Shown here piece after piece: positions 14,991-26,940 of a stretch of 64,000 bases of DNA (the first letter of the stretch is position 1; the number at the start of each line of letters is the position of its first letter). Position numbers and translations under genes: made by a program. The DNA is from Setophaga petechia (Eukaryota; Chordata; Aves; Passeriformes; Parulidae): NCBI GenBank assembly GCA_024362935.1, contig JANCRA010000009.1, positions 13,658,001 to 13,722,000 on the forward strand. The letters are read 5' to 3'. Below the pieces are notes generated by a model. It saw nothing but the letters and a program-made list of their open reading frames with translations. It did not search any database and was not told where the DNA came from.

Positions 14991-16347
14991 GCTTTCCTAG
15001 GTGTCCTTCATACTACTGCCTCTGAACACTGGACAGTCTTTAATTGGTTTGTCAGCATGGCTCTTGCTGATGAAGCGACAGGCTCTTGCACCTGTCTTTG
15101 AGTTGGAGAACTGAACAGACCCCTGCATGACTTGCCCAGGATCTCACCAGGCATCTGATGCAGAAGAAAAGGGAATCAGACCATCTCCTGGATTTCATGG
15201 CTGGATTGTGGACCATTTCTCATGTTTCCAAGAGACTTTATAGCCTTTCTGCCCATTGAAGTGTTTTCATCTTTTAATTCTAGTACATTGGGAGGCTTTT
15301 CTTGACAGGATTGCAATTTGAGGAAGTGAAGGCAATGTGTTCATTGCCTCCTAGGTGCACTTCAGGGTGTGTTATGAGTGCAGCTTCCCCACAGAATGAA
15401 GTCAGGGATCTGCTCCAGTCACTGGGTCTTGACCATCTGCCAAGGCTTTGCTCCTTGTGCATATACAAAGTCTTACTCAAGCAGGGAGAGATTAATATAG
15501 AAATTAAAAGTCACTAAGTCCAAGTCTATTTTGTTTAAACACAGGCAAGCTCAACATACTCCACAGCCTCCCAAAAGGCATCGAAAATCTGGTGGGAGGG
15601 CAACAAGATGAAAACTCAAGACAGGATCAAAGTTTTGTATTGTACTAAAAATATAAGTTTTTTTTCCCACCTGGCTACCAGCCTCTGTTCAGTGAAAACA
15701 TGAAGCTTGCCAAAGCTTCATCTGTGCTGAGGAAGCCAAGGGCCTGGTGAAAAACCTTTCAGGAGGATGTTGTCAGGCACATTCCCGAGGTGGGGTATGA
15801 CCTGGTCCCTTTTTAATCCTTGTGGCAAAGCTCTGTGGCTCTCAGCAGGAGGGCAGAGTGAAGGGGCAGGGTGCGGGGTGTTGAAACTGAGTGAACTGGA
15901 ACACTGGGGAGTTCAGGTGCTTCCTGATGAGCCTGAACCTCAGGCAGAAATGTTATCATGTTCTGCAGCATGACACTTAAATGGAAACATTGCAGACCAC
16001 AATCACTGTTCTGGCAGCCCGTCATTGGAAGCATCCTAGAACATGAGTTCATGGAAACTCTAGCATGTGAGGCACTGTCAGGTAAGGCAACTTACCAGCC
16101 CTGCTGCCAGGAAGCTAATGACTAGCTTCTGTCTTTACCTTAATGGGGTAACCCTCTAATGGGCTTTTGCTTTGTTTCCCATTCATCCCAATTCCTGTGT
16201 GCACAGAAAACACGGCAGGACACGCTGGTTTGTATCCGTCAGCCCACGGGTGCACTGGCGCACAGATTTATTATCAGGAATATATTACACTTATCTGTAC
16301 ATCATAATTGAAATAATACAAACTCTTCCTGTAATCATTAGCCACAT

Positions 16348-16353
16348 AATAAA
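16348..16353 (+). terminator. Candidate SLC7A1 poly(A) signal (AATAAA)
   Basis: First canonical AATAAA on the plus strand after the SLC7A1 stop. Use is unproven. Confidence 0.35.
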
Positions 16354-16594
16354 CGGGACCACAGAACTCCTGCTGCATGGGAAACTGTACAGAGGCTCCT
16401 CAGAGTGTCCATGGGACACAACCACCATCAGTGCAGAGACAAAATACCTGATTTTGCACTTGATAGTTTTTCCTTTCCTCCCCCCACCTGCCACCACCAC
16501 AAGCCTTTGCTGCTGTGCATCAAGTGAGTCAACCCATCTGTGCCAGCAGTCACTGGAGGTGCAATCCCAGTAGGGACAAATGGTACCTTCCCAC

Positions 16595-16600
16595 AATAAA
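16595..16600 (+). terminator. Candidate SLC7A1 poly(A) signal (AATAAA)
   Basis: Canonical AATAAA in the context CCACAATAAAAATGAG, followed within 20 bases by a short TTTT run. It is about 110 bases from the nearest minus-strand AATAAA. Confidence 0.4.
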
Positions 16601-16708
16601 AATGAGTTTTCCATGCCCCGCTCACTGCTGGCTCTCCTGCCATCCCATGGCTGATACCTGCACCCAGTGCCCATCTCTGGAACCCCCTGGGAGCAATTGT
16701 GGGCTGGT

Positions 16709-16714
16709 TTTATT
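16709..16714 (-). terminator. Candidate MTUS2 poly(A) signal (AATAAA on minus strand)
   Basis: Plus-strand TTTATT is the first AATAAA on the minus strand reached from the MTUS2 stop at 20861; I found no earlier TTTATT or TTTAAT on reading through 16715-20860. If used, the MTUS2 3'UTR would be about 4.1 kb and would contain the CR1 fragment at 17.6-18.8 kb. Confidence 0.35.
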
Positions 16715-17569
16715 GCTGCTACACCCTTCTGCATTGAGTAAAGATTAACAAAATTAAACAGCTTCCTTAAAGATAGAGATGATGAAACTGTTTCTGCTTA
16801 GTGCTGGCTACATTCCCTCTGCTGCCAAAGGCCATCCTATTTCCAAATGGCAAAGTCCCCACAGTGGCCATGGCATTTGGGAAGTTTCCAGCTCTGCAGA
16901 AGCAAACACTTCCCCTCCCCAGCTTGGCCCTGCATCCGGGGATCTTCATTCCCTGGGAATGGCTGCCACATTTAGGGGCTGCTCCGTTCCTCCCACTGTC
17001 CGAGTGACCTGAGCTTTTCCTGTGCACCTACTTCAGCATGCAGAGGCAAAGAAAGACAGGACAGAGGAAAAGTATAAAAAAGGAAAGGAATCACCTTTTC
17101 TGGAGAAAGAAGTCTTTTTCTGGGCTTGCACCAGAAGGAGCCACTCTTCACACCCCCCACAGGGACAGGTTGCTGGGTCTCTCTGGTTAGGCAGAACTTC
17201 CCACAGTTTTGCTAGTGATTGGGCATGCCCCAGAGGGTGTGCCAAGGAAGAATCCAGTGAGAGGCAGGATTGGGAGGCAAAAATTAGATGGGAAAGGATT
17301 TGGCAATGTTAACAAATGATGATGGACCTGGGTTCAGTCCCAGTTTTCCCACCATAAAAGCCCCACTCCCAATTCACTGCTGGAAGCATCTCTTGAATAT
17401 GATTTTAAACCAACAAAGTGATAAGGAAAGCACCTTAAAGGTAATCAAGGGGAAAGATAATAAATTAAACAGGTTCAGCCAGCCTGTCCTGGGCCAATGA
17501 TATGCTTTAGTGCATTTAAAGTTTTTAGGAGCATCAATAACAACTCCAGTTGTTTCATCTCAACCATTT

Positions 17570-18775
17570 TTACAAAGGGTAAAAGGGAGAATCCTAGAAA
17601 CTACCAACAAGCCACTCTGGCTAATCTGATGGCCCTCTGCAATGATGTGACTGTGTCAGCGAGTGAGGGATGAGCAACTGATGTCATTTACCTGGACTCT
17701 GCAGGGCCTTTGACATAGGCCCACACAGCATCCTAAACTGGGGAGGTACAGTTCTGATGGATAGAAGCTGGCTATGGAATTGGCTGGATGGTTGCATCTG
17801 GAACAGCTCAATGTCCAAATGGCCATCAGTGAGAAGTGGTGCCCCTCTGGGGTCTGTATTGGGGCTGATATTTAAGATATTACTGTGTAATAGCTTAACA
17901 CAGTAATAGTTGTGTAATAGCTTGGATTGACACCAAGGTGAGTGGTTCAGTTGGTACACTGGAAGGAGGGAATGCTATACAGGTGGATCTGGATAGGCTT
18001 GAGAGGTGGGGCCATGTGAACATCACGAGGTTCAATGAGGCCAACAGCAAGGTCCTGCACCTAGGCTGGGGCAACCCTTGGTATGAATACAGGCTGGGGG
18101 ATAAAGAGATTGAAAACAGCCTTGCTGAGAAGGACTTGGAAATAGTGCTGGATGGGAGGCTGCACATGAACCAACAGTTGGTGCAGAAAGTCACTTGTAT
18201 CCTGGGCTGCATCCAAAGAAGCATGGCCAGCAGGGCAAGGGGGGATTCTGCCCTTCTACTCTGCTCTTTTGAGACCCAGCCTAGAGTGCTGCATCCAGCT
18301 CTGGGGATAAGAAGGACGTGGACATCTTGGAGTGGGTCTAAGAGGAGTGCCGCAAAGATCTTAAAAGGCTGGAGCACCTCTTCTATGGAGACAGGCTGAG
18401 TTGCTCAGCCTGGAGAAGAGAAGACTTGGGGGAGATCTTTTAGCAGCCTTCCAGAACCTCACGGGGGCCTATAAGAAAAATGGAGAGAGACTTTTTAGCA
18501 GGGCCTGTAGTGATAGAAGGGACAACAGTTTTAAACTGGAAGAGGATAGGTTTAGATTGGACATAAGTAAAAGAATTTTTACTATGAGAGTGGTAGGAAT
18601 AGGTTGCCCAGAGAAGTTGTGGATACCCCATTCCTAGAAGTGTTCTAGGCCAGGCTGGATGAAGCTCTGAGCAACCTGATCTAGTGGAAAGTGTCCCTGC
18701 CCACGGCAGTGGGGGCTGGACTGGATAGTCTTAAAGTTCCCTTCTAACCAAAATCGCCCTCTTGAGTCTGTGATT
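17570..18775 (+). mobile_element. Decayed CR1 LINE: reverse-transcriptase C-terminal part and 3' end
   Basis: Several frame-broken segments read as the CR1 ORF2 protein. These include a remnant like SG-P-GSVLG near 17.8 kb, D-L-D-R-L-E-R-W with KVLHLGW near 18.0 kb, AEKDLEIVLDGRL, then SLEKRRLGGDL, ERLFSRACSDR and RFRLDISKRIFTMRVV at 18.40-18.60 kb. The 3'UTR text (AGCAACCTGATCTAGTGGAA, GTGTCCCTGCCCA) runs to about 18.77 kb. The catalytic FADD position reads A-W-I-D, losing the first aspartate, and there are several stops and frame shifts, so the copy is inactive. A 13-base direct repeat (TGTGTAATAGCTT at 17884-17896 and 17911-17923) lies just before that site. Confidence 0.93.
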
Positions 18776-20400
18776 TCACTGTCTCAGAATTCTGTTGGTG
18801 GAATGAAGGATGACAATGCTGTAGGTGTTGCAAATAGCTGTGCAGTTAGAAAATATCAAAATTATTAAAGTCATACTTGGCAAGAAGGGACTGTGTGTGC
18901 ATGTGCGTGCTAGGTATTTTATCTTTCAGGTTGTACTTGTTGGACACACTAAAATCTAGCAATGCATTTCAACAGTAGTAGCTGGTGTGGCATGATCTAT
19001 TCTAAGAAGATGCTCAATTTACTCAGTATCACAGTACCATGCAAAAGCTACTACAAAAATAAATTTCTCTAAAAAGGAGAAAAAAAAATCATCTTTCTTT
19101 TTAACACTGTGGAACAGGCCACAGGTGCTTTGATGGTGGTTGAAGCTGTATCTAAGCTGCAGTCTGTGAATCCTGAGTATTTCCCAGGAAGGCTGAAGCA
19201 CAGCTCCCACTCTGGCAGGATGGCAGGGCTGTGCAGTGCCACCCCTGTGGGTGCAGGGCCTGCTGGTGCCACCCCACACCCGGGTGAGAAAGCCACCCTC
19301 CCTGCAGCCATCCTGCACCTCAGGGATTTCCTCCAGGTACTGTCGCCCTGCTAACTTTGGCCCCAGTGGACAGAGCAGGCCTGCATGCAGGCTCTTTGCC
19401 CTAAGCTGGGTAGAAAAGCATCCCACAGATCTCTTTGTTTTGTAGATTATGCTCAGGGATATTTTTATCTTGTTAGCCATGCCCATGAGGGCCCTTCAGA
19501 CAGTCTGACCCCAACTACTCCTCGGCCTCACCATCCCCTCATGTGGGTAGTCACCCCAAGCCTGGGTGAACGTTTTTGCTTCTAGATGGGAAAGTTAAAG
19601 GTAGTTTAGCCACTCATTTCCATGAATCTTCAAAGTGCTCTGTAACTCTGGGTAAGCTGTAGCAATGTGAAATAATGCAGATATGTGGAAGGAATGAAAT
19701 TCTGACTTCATCTGCACCTATGAAGTTGGCTATGCTCTATTTGGCATTTGAGGTGGAAGGAAGCTAGAGCCCTAGCAGATGTCCAGTATCTCATCTTACC
19801 ATTGGAAACCTCTCCTCCAGCAAAGATAAGCAACTTATTTTTTCCTTCTTGCTTCTGGGGCTTGAAATAAAACAAAATGGACAGAAGTCTACAGCCAGAG
19901 ATTTTGATTGCATCCTAACCACAACAAGGTTAAACAAGATAAGACCTGACTAGGATTGAAATAAAGAAACTAAAATTGAACCATGTTAACCCGTAACCTC
20001 TACCAAATTTGCTAAAACTCTCAGTTTTCTCATCTCTAGCCTATCTCCACTTAGAATATCAATGCTAAGAGTTAAAAAGCAGTGGATGGTATGCATATCT
20101 TTTCTGGTGTTCAATGCAAAGGTGATGGTTTCAAAGGCAGTACTGTCTTAGAATTTCAAATTTGCTGGTGTTCATGTTACATAGAGTACCACTTGGTGGT
20201 CACTTGGAAGGCGCTTCTACTTCTGTGTAACTTTCTTCTAGGTTGGGTATAAATATTCCTGGGAGGCTAAACAGAAATGCATTTTGTTTAGATACAAGTC
20301 TTAGGCACGAGTTAGAAAACTGCTGACTGTAATGAAAATATATCAGCACTTAGTAGTATCCAATAATATAAAAAATGTAATTCAGAACATCTGCAACTAC

Positions 20401-20470
20401 ATATATATGTGTGTGCGTCTATATATAGGTATAAAGGTACAATACATACATGTATATAAACACAGACACA
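20401..20470. repeat. AT/GT-rich simple-sequence tract
   Basis: Imperfect run of ATATATAT, GTGTGTGCG, CTATATATAG and TACATACATGTATATAA units. It is a low-complexity tract of microsatellite type. Confidence 0.7.
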
Positions 20471-20860
20471 TATACAGAAATATTCACACCATTTGCAACT
20501 AACCTGAAATACTGCAGCAAAAGTTCATTCTGATGAACCATTAATAGAGCATTTCCCAACTTTTGGCTCTAACCATAGCTAAAACGTTCACACATCAAAC
20601 TAAACCTTTTGCTATCCTAACCTTCTGCTGTTCTAGTTCTTGGCTATCTTTTTTGCTACCCTAATCAACATGTCAGAACCAAGAATTTCTGTGTGGGGAC
20701 TGTAAGAGTACCCTGCCTAGTGTAAAGCTATGCAGCTACTGAGCATGCTTGCAGCCATGAACCCTGGGCGCCTGTTGATGGTAGTACTTCTTTGGATGGT
20801 AACAATTTGCAGACCAGAAACGCATAAAAGGCAGGGAACCTTCGGCACACAGCTGCCTGT

Positions 20861-21077
20861 TCATCGCCTCAAGGTTCTGACTTTTGCTGGAGAGGAGTTC
20901 CCTGATGAGCAGCGATAGAAAGGAGTGGATGGTGAGGGTGGGAGCTTGACGGGGCTCACGGCATCTCCCTCCTGCAGCTTCCAGAGCAGCTCCTCGTTAG
21001 TCCTGCTGAGCTTCTTCTTCTCCTCCACTTCTTTCTCAACGTATTCTTGAAGATTTGCGTTCTCCTCTGACAGTTGC
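20861..21077 (-). CDS. MTUS2: MTUS2 terminal coding exon and stop
   Basis: Read on the minus strand after CTCTCCAG, the exon encodes [36 protein letters not shown], then a tail rich in Ser-Pro pairs ([16 protein letters not shown]) ending TLRR and TGA (20863-20861). The tail is shorter on TTPR-like similarity than the human end but keeps the SP-K and SSPA-V pattern. The Ser-Pro sites could be phosphorylated by proline-directed kinases (inference). Confidence 0.95.
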
Positions 21078-23994
21078 CTGGAGAGAGAAGCGGGACAACA
21101 TGTAAGGCACTCCAGGGTGAAGATGGTGGCATTCATGCAGCCACCCCTGCCCCTAGGGCTGAGCTGCCAAAGCTGTGGCACAGCTGGCCCCAGATCTCTT
21201 CACTGCTGGGTGAGAAAGTCATCTCTACAAGTCATAGCTTCCCCCTAGTGTCTGATTCTGCTTCCAGGTGCACCCGTGGTGGGATGAGCCCCAGCCTTTC
21301 TCCCTGGCCTTGTGGAGTGTCAAAGTACAAAGAGGGTTGGCAGCAGTTGCATCTATGATTTTTTCAACTCGCTGCTGTGGTATGCAAAGGAAAAGCAGTC
21401 TGGCCTTTCCATGCTCTGAATTCCAGCTGATGTCCTGATGCAGGACACAGCTCAGCTTCAAGGCTTCCCCCTACTCTGTAAAAGGTCATGAGGTAATGGG
21501 TCCTTCTCCTGCTCCATCCTCCTTGATCCCAAAATAGCCTCTATTCCTGACTGCAACACTTGAGAAGCTTCACCAGTAATGACCAGGGAGGTGTTCTCCC
21601 CAGAATGCCCAGTAACTTCATGGCTTTCCTGGAGCTGGGGCATGGAAATCTCCTATGGGCACCACAGCCTTAGTGAGTCAGCCAGGCGACTGGTTTTGAA
21701 ACAAATGGGGTAGGGCAAGCAGACTGTGGGACCTGATCGAGACGTGTTTTGGGCATGTGCTGACAACACCTGTGTCCCAAAGGATGCATGCAGGAGCACC
21801 AGGCTTCTGCAGCCCCACTATGCTTGGGCACGAGCCAGCTCCTCATGTGATCAACATGCAGCAGTTCTGGGCAGGCACCTAACCTGATTTACTGGCAATT
21901 TAGGGTTTTACAGGAATGAACAGGGAGGAACCCAACCTTCCCCTAGGTGTTTTCAGTGTTCAGCAGCAGCTGGGTGTGGATTTTGGATGCATACAAAAAA
22001 TTCTGTACAACTGCTTTTCTGGGTGTAGCCTGAAGGCTGTAGCAGAGCTGGTCCACTCACCAGAAGTCTATGAGAGGGTGGGGTTGGCATTTCTGATTTT
22101 GTTTAAAAGACATTTTTAAAGAATTTTTGCTTTTTTAGCCTCAATTCCCACAGAAATGTAGCTCAGGTAATCAAGAATACATCTCTTTTTTCTCCCAGTA
22201 CCCGAAAGCTCTGAAAGTGAGCAGTGGCTAGCAGAGTCACCTTGATCTCTTGGGTGTTGGAAACGATAATTCTTCAGACAACCCCAGTCCAAAGGACCAA
22301 AAAAATGCTGGTTGATTTGGAGGGAGGATCTGAAGTGCTGAGAGATCAGATAATTTCTTCAAGTTTTTGGGGAGGTCCCAGCAGGGAGGGGCTCTGTGGA
22401 GCTCTCGGATCCAAAACTGGGTCATGATCTACCTGAAAGGCTCTTGTCCTTCCCTTTGTGCCTGCCCTTGTCCTTAATTGGAAATATCTCTGTGGTGCAC
22501 CCCTCACACCCCAGTGCCTCTGGGACCCCCTCCTGATGGGGCTGCAGAGGCTGCTTTGCTGTTTCCTCTCCCTCCTCTCACTGCTGCTGGGCTGCCACAG
22601 CTGCTTGGGCACCCAGACTGCAGAAATAGCTCTAATCCAGGCAGCTCCCTGAGCTCATTCATGGTGTGCTTCCCAGGCAGTGCCAGTACAACAGAAATCA
22701 GCAGTCAGGGTGCTTACTGCAGCTGGGAAAATGCATGCTTTAATTGTTTCAACTTTAAAGCCCTGGCTGTCCCTGTTGCTGCCCCACAGCTGTCCCCAAA
22801 GAGTTACTTGTTGAAAATTATTCTCCTTGAAGTTGAGTTCCCAGGCTGACTTCGAATTCAGAATTTCTCCTGAAAGGTGTTTTTGAAAGCAGTACCTAAG
22901 CAGTTGCAGGCAACAAGCAAACTGCTGCAGCTGGATGCCAGCAGGGAGTGGAGGGAGGGTGCTGTTCACCCAGCCAGAGACAGGGAGCTGCAATGCAGAG
23001 ATGCCAAGCACTGAACCAGACACCCTGGCTGCTGTCAGGCGTGGAGAGACACTGCCACTTCCAGGCCACAATTCATCCAGCCCAAAAGCAGGCATCTCAA
23101 ACTGGTCTGGTGAACCAGACCTTAAAAATACCCAGTTTTCCTCCCCCAGCACAAAAATGCTGTAGACACCCACCTCAGACAGTGAGATGTGTACTAGAGA
23201 TATTTACAATCAGGTGGGAGAAAACATAATTCTCACCCCAATCTGAATGTTAGAATATCTGCATGCTGGACACAATTTCAAAAGGCTGAGTCATTAAAAA
23301 ACGAGGCATGAGAAAGATAAAAACTAAAATCAGAGATGAGACACTGACAGTTTAAAAAATTGACTAAAGTTTAAATTTTTGGCCAGTGGCATCATTTCTG
23401 GATGCCATGACAGCTAGGTAGCTGCAGTGCTGGGCCAAGACCAGCTCTAGTTTCTCCCTCCGGCACCCCTTCTCCCTGGCTCCAGCCTTACACCATGATA
23501 TAAACTCTCTGGGACAGGGACTATCCTACCCAGCTCTTCAAATGTCACCTAACAAGGAGCCTTGTCGCCCTTGTCCCATTGTGACAAGGCTACAAAAAGG
23601 GAGTGCTGATGAAAAAACCTGCCAAAGGTTAATCCTGCCTGGGTGACAATGACATCCTTAGGATGTCTTTCCCAGGATTTTTCCATTTTGCATCCTCATT
23701 ACCCACTGACTAACAGGTCTCAGGGCACTGATACTGAGATCAGACCCACTGGCAAGCTTGTTCTCAGCAGCATGTCAAAATCATGGAAATACTGAGACAG
23801 ATACATGGCCTTCCTTATGTTAAAGGAAGTAAACCCCAATATAAAAATATTTTTTTAATAAGCAGAGCAGAACACAAATACATTTTCAGGGGTAAATAAG
23901 TTTTTCCCCTTCTGAAATAAGTGTCGGCCTTGGACAATTAAGACCCCCGGGGCCTCCTTTCAAGCTCAGACAGATTGCAAATACCAGCACAAAC
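21078..23994 (-). other. MTUS2 intron
   Basis: GT-AG intron of 2.9 kb. No exon, RNA gene or clear mobile element recognised; open frames such as 22655-23173 (minus) have no family features. Confidence 0.65.
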
Positions 23995-24092
23995 CTTGTT
24001 ATAACAGTATTTTGCTCAATCCTGGCTCTGAGTTCTTCATTCTGCTGTTGCAGCATGGTGATTTTTTCTTCCAGTTTTAAATTTTTTTCAAC
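23995..24092 (-). CDS. MTUS2: MTUS2 coding exon ([20 protein letters not shown])
   Basis: Too short to stand out as an open frame, but its 32 codons plus two bases read [20 protein letters not shown] and [13 protein letters not shown]. This matches the MTUS2 coiled coil that immediately precedes LSEENANLQ. Acceptor TTTACTGCAG and donor AACAAGGTTTGT on the minus strand; it enters in phase 0 and leaves two bases of Arg. Confidence 0.94.
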
Positions 24093-26392
24093 CTGCAGTA
24101 AAAGGAGGTTTGTTAAGTCTGAAGAACACTCAACTCCTGATCCAAGATAATTTGTTCTATATTAATCTGTGGAGCAACTTCTAAATTTTGAGGATAGGTG
24201 GAGGTGGTTTTCTGGACTGCAGTTGAGACTTAGAGATCTGACTCACATCACCAATCATACTGGTGAAGTACCTGGGGCCATCAGCAGGGCATTGAGCAGG
24301 GACAGAGCTGAACCAGCCCTTACTTATAACTGAGGAGGAGGAAGAGGGTCTTAGTTTTGTTCAGTGCAAATGGATGTTTTCCTCAGTGGTGCCCCACAAC
24401 TTTTTTCCCCCAGTGAGCCAGTGCTACCAGACGTTGGAGAAAGTGCTGGTGACACTTGAGGAGCACCCAGCACAGAAAGTTGCCCAGCACTGTGGTATGA
24501 GTGGTCAGTCTAGTGATGAAGGAGGAGTGCAAGATGGGATGATGTACATCTTCCAGCCATTACAGTCTGACATCCAGCCTCCAGGATTATGATTCTTCAG
24601 TTATGGAGAGGAAAGAGTCACCCACTAGGGCAGATGATGCCCAGCAGCAGCCTTAGAGTGCTGCTGCATTCTCATGAGGTGGGCTGGCCTCTGAAGACTC
24701 TTCTCACTGCTGCTGACAATGTCAGCTTAAATGACAGGCTTAAACCAGACATTTAACTTTAAGCTGTAATTAATTGAAATTAATCCTATCCCAAGCACAG
24801 GTAGCTTTTATTCAGCACAGTTCAAGGGCAGGGTTTGAGGACATCAGTAGCAGTGTATTAGTAAGATGTTTACAGCATGTTCCACACCCTCAGGTACCCT
24901 GTCTCCCCAGGCTTTGAAATTTGACATACTTTATCACCTTAGTCCTTGGTTTTCCAGCTGAAAATTTTGCTGAATTCAACAATTTTGACAGAAAACAAGA
25001 TAGCACAGGGTAACCTTATCTCTGTGTGAGCTTGGTTATTGAATTTCCGAACCTTTTATAAAGATCCAAAATATTCTGCACTGGGGATAGCAATAACTCA
25101 CACTTAATGGTGGAGACATCAGTTTAAGGTTGTGTTTTCTGGTCTGTGCAGGTAATTTTAAAGGATACTCCTGATTCTCAGATATTTTGGTCTGTCCCAG
25201 TTTATTTTGTTAGAACAGCACATGGATTCTGTCCCTGTTTTGAAATGCTCTGAGAGAGGAGTCACCACCATTTCCAGCCTCCCTTTCAGCTGCCAAGGGG
25301 CCAAGGCTGACCCTGTGTTTGAAATGCCCTCTTGCTCCCTTGTGAGGCTCCAGAGCATTTGGAGATGTCCTGTAGGTGCTCTGGCAGTTCCAGAGGTGTA
25401 TCTTGAAATGGAAAGCAGTTGTGCCTTTGGGCCACAGTAGACTCAGTGTTTTACTGTGATAAAGGGCAGGAACAGGAGGACTGTGCATTTGTATGCAGTT
25501 AATGAGCAAAATCAGCTAAAGGACCAGGAATTATATAGGCTGTTGTTTGGGATTTTTTTCCCCCAGTCTTTCCAAATCCTGGCTTAGCTCCAAGAGCTCC
25601 ACGTTGGAAGGAGCAGAGATAATAAGCCTCAGTTGCAAAGAGGCACTTTTCTCTGCATCCACTTACTAAAGCATCTGTTCAGCAAAATAATCACCAGAGT
25701 TCTCAAATTTCCCTGTAAATGGAAACAAATCTTGCTGAATGCTGTGCTGAACCAGCTGCCACAGCTCCCAGCTGAGGTATTGCCTCATCCTGTCACCACA
25801 GTGTATTTTACTGTCACTGCAGGTTGTGCTGTACAAAATGAATCAACTTTCCCACAGAAAATGTAACTGATGGTGAACTGGGGAGTTCTTCATTAGAGAA
25901 TCCCACAAGCGAAGGAGGAGAAAACAGCATAGCTTGCAGAAAAGGATTACTGGAGGGCTGGAGAGACCTCTTCTAGAGCAAGCCTTGCTAGGGACTGCTT
26001 GCTCAGTATTGCTAATCCACATATGGCTCCCTAAATGCCTGCAGGAGCAGCAGCAAGACACACCATGGCTCAACCTTCCCCCATGTCCCCTCTCCAGCCC
26101 TAAAAAGCTACCTGATTCCTGCAGGGGTATATGGTGCAGGCTGGTGTATCCTGAACTGCCACAAATTTCCCTTTCCCCCATTCTTCTCCACCACTCACCT
26201 CACTGTGTAACCTAACATGCTGAGCAGGTATTGTATGAAGAAGCAATCCAGACTGATGGATGTGAGCCTCTTTCACTGTGTCTTGCCCCAGTCTCATGTG
26301 GGCACTCACCTCTCTTAAGTTCATCTGCTGTAATCAAACTTCTCCTTTATTACCTCTGTGATGTCTCCCCTGTAGGAAAAATGACAACTCAC
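24093..26392 (-). other. MTUS2 intron
   Basis: GT-AG intron of 2.3 kb. Nothing recognised beyond splice sites; short chance frames only. Confidence 0.65.
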
Positions 26393-26512
26393 CTGTTTTT
26401 CTAGCTCCATAATCATCTTCTCCTGCTGGTGAATCTGAAGGTTCTTCATTTCCAGAACATGTTTTAAGCTCTTCAGATCTTTTTCTAAGTGTAGATACGG
26501 AGCTCGCACAAT
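26393..26512 (-). CDS. MTUS2: MTUS2 coding exon ([16 protein letters not shown]...)
   Basis: Forty whole codons, phase 0 on both sides: [40 protein letters not shown]. It aligns with the conserved LE-D-KSLK-VLEMKN coiled-coil block shared by MTUS1 and MTUS2. Acceptor TTTCCTAG, donor CAGGTGAGT on the minus strand. Being a multiple of three, it could be skipped without breaking the frame. Confidence 0.95.
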
Positions 26513-26841
26513 CTAGGAAATATATCAGGAATTTGTCTATGTCAGCCATACATACATCTTCAGTCATAAGACAGAGATTCCTCCATGTAACCCTGTTTAG
26601 AGAATCAGTAGTGTGAAAACTACCTGGATCTCTGCAGCCCATTTGATCCCTGATATTGTCTCCTTGACACCCTTTTGGCTAAGATTTGTGACTCTTCCTC
26701 AGAGCTCAATATTCAGGGTCTCAGCTGGGACCTGCCCCCTGCCCCTGGAGTGAGGATCCAATTGCTCTTCATTGAATCAGGTGATGTGAAATACTTAGAG
26801 ACAGGTATCTTGATGCCTGTATAGTTAGAGTTGTCATCTAC
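26513..26841 (-). other. Short MTUS2 intron
   Basis: GT-AG intron of 329 bases; no other feature. Confidence 0.8.
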
Positions 26842-26940
26842 CTTCAGCTGTTCCTCAGTGTTTTTCTTCAGAGCCTCTTCAAACCGGTCTGCTTTGGCCT
26901 TTAGAGATTGATTCTGGAAGGTGAGGGTGTCTATCTGGTC
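26842..26940 (-). CDS. MTUS2: MTUS2 coding exon ([20 protein letters not shown])
   Basis: Thirty-three whole codons reading [20 protein letters not shown] and [13 protein letters not shown], nearly the human MTUS2 text. The acceptor is a C-rich tract ending CCCAG, the donor AAGGTAGAT. Phase 0 on both sides, so it forms a skippable pair with the following exon. Confidence 0.95.

Larger units (their letters stand above)
13368..16620 (+). other. SLC7A1: Probable SLC7A1 3' untranslated region
   Basis: No splice-supported coding sequence follows the stop. The first ATTAAA is at 15503-15508 and the first two AATAAA motifs are at 16348-16353 and 16595-16600, so a 3'UTR of about 2.2-3.2 kb is plausible; mammalian CAT-1 also has a multi-kilobase 3'UTR that carries post-transcriptional control elements. 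The region includes a CR1 remnant at 14.8 kb and one ACACTCC heptamer at 14098-14104. The 3' end is inferred from motifs only. Confidence 0.5.
16715..20860 (-). other. Possible MTUS2 3' untranslated region / intergenic flank
   Basis: No coding exon is recognised between the two stops. The stretch holds the CR1 fragment at 17570-18775 and an AT/GT-rich tract near 20401-20470. It is either MTUS2 3'UTR or short intergenic sequence; the motif evidence slightly favours UTR. Confidence 0.4.

Noticed and set aside
13368..20860. A PDGFRL-like gene between the two genes
   Set aside because: Searched for because it lies between the paralogous pair in human; no immunoglobulin-like exon is visible.
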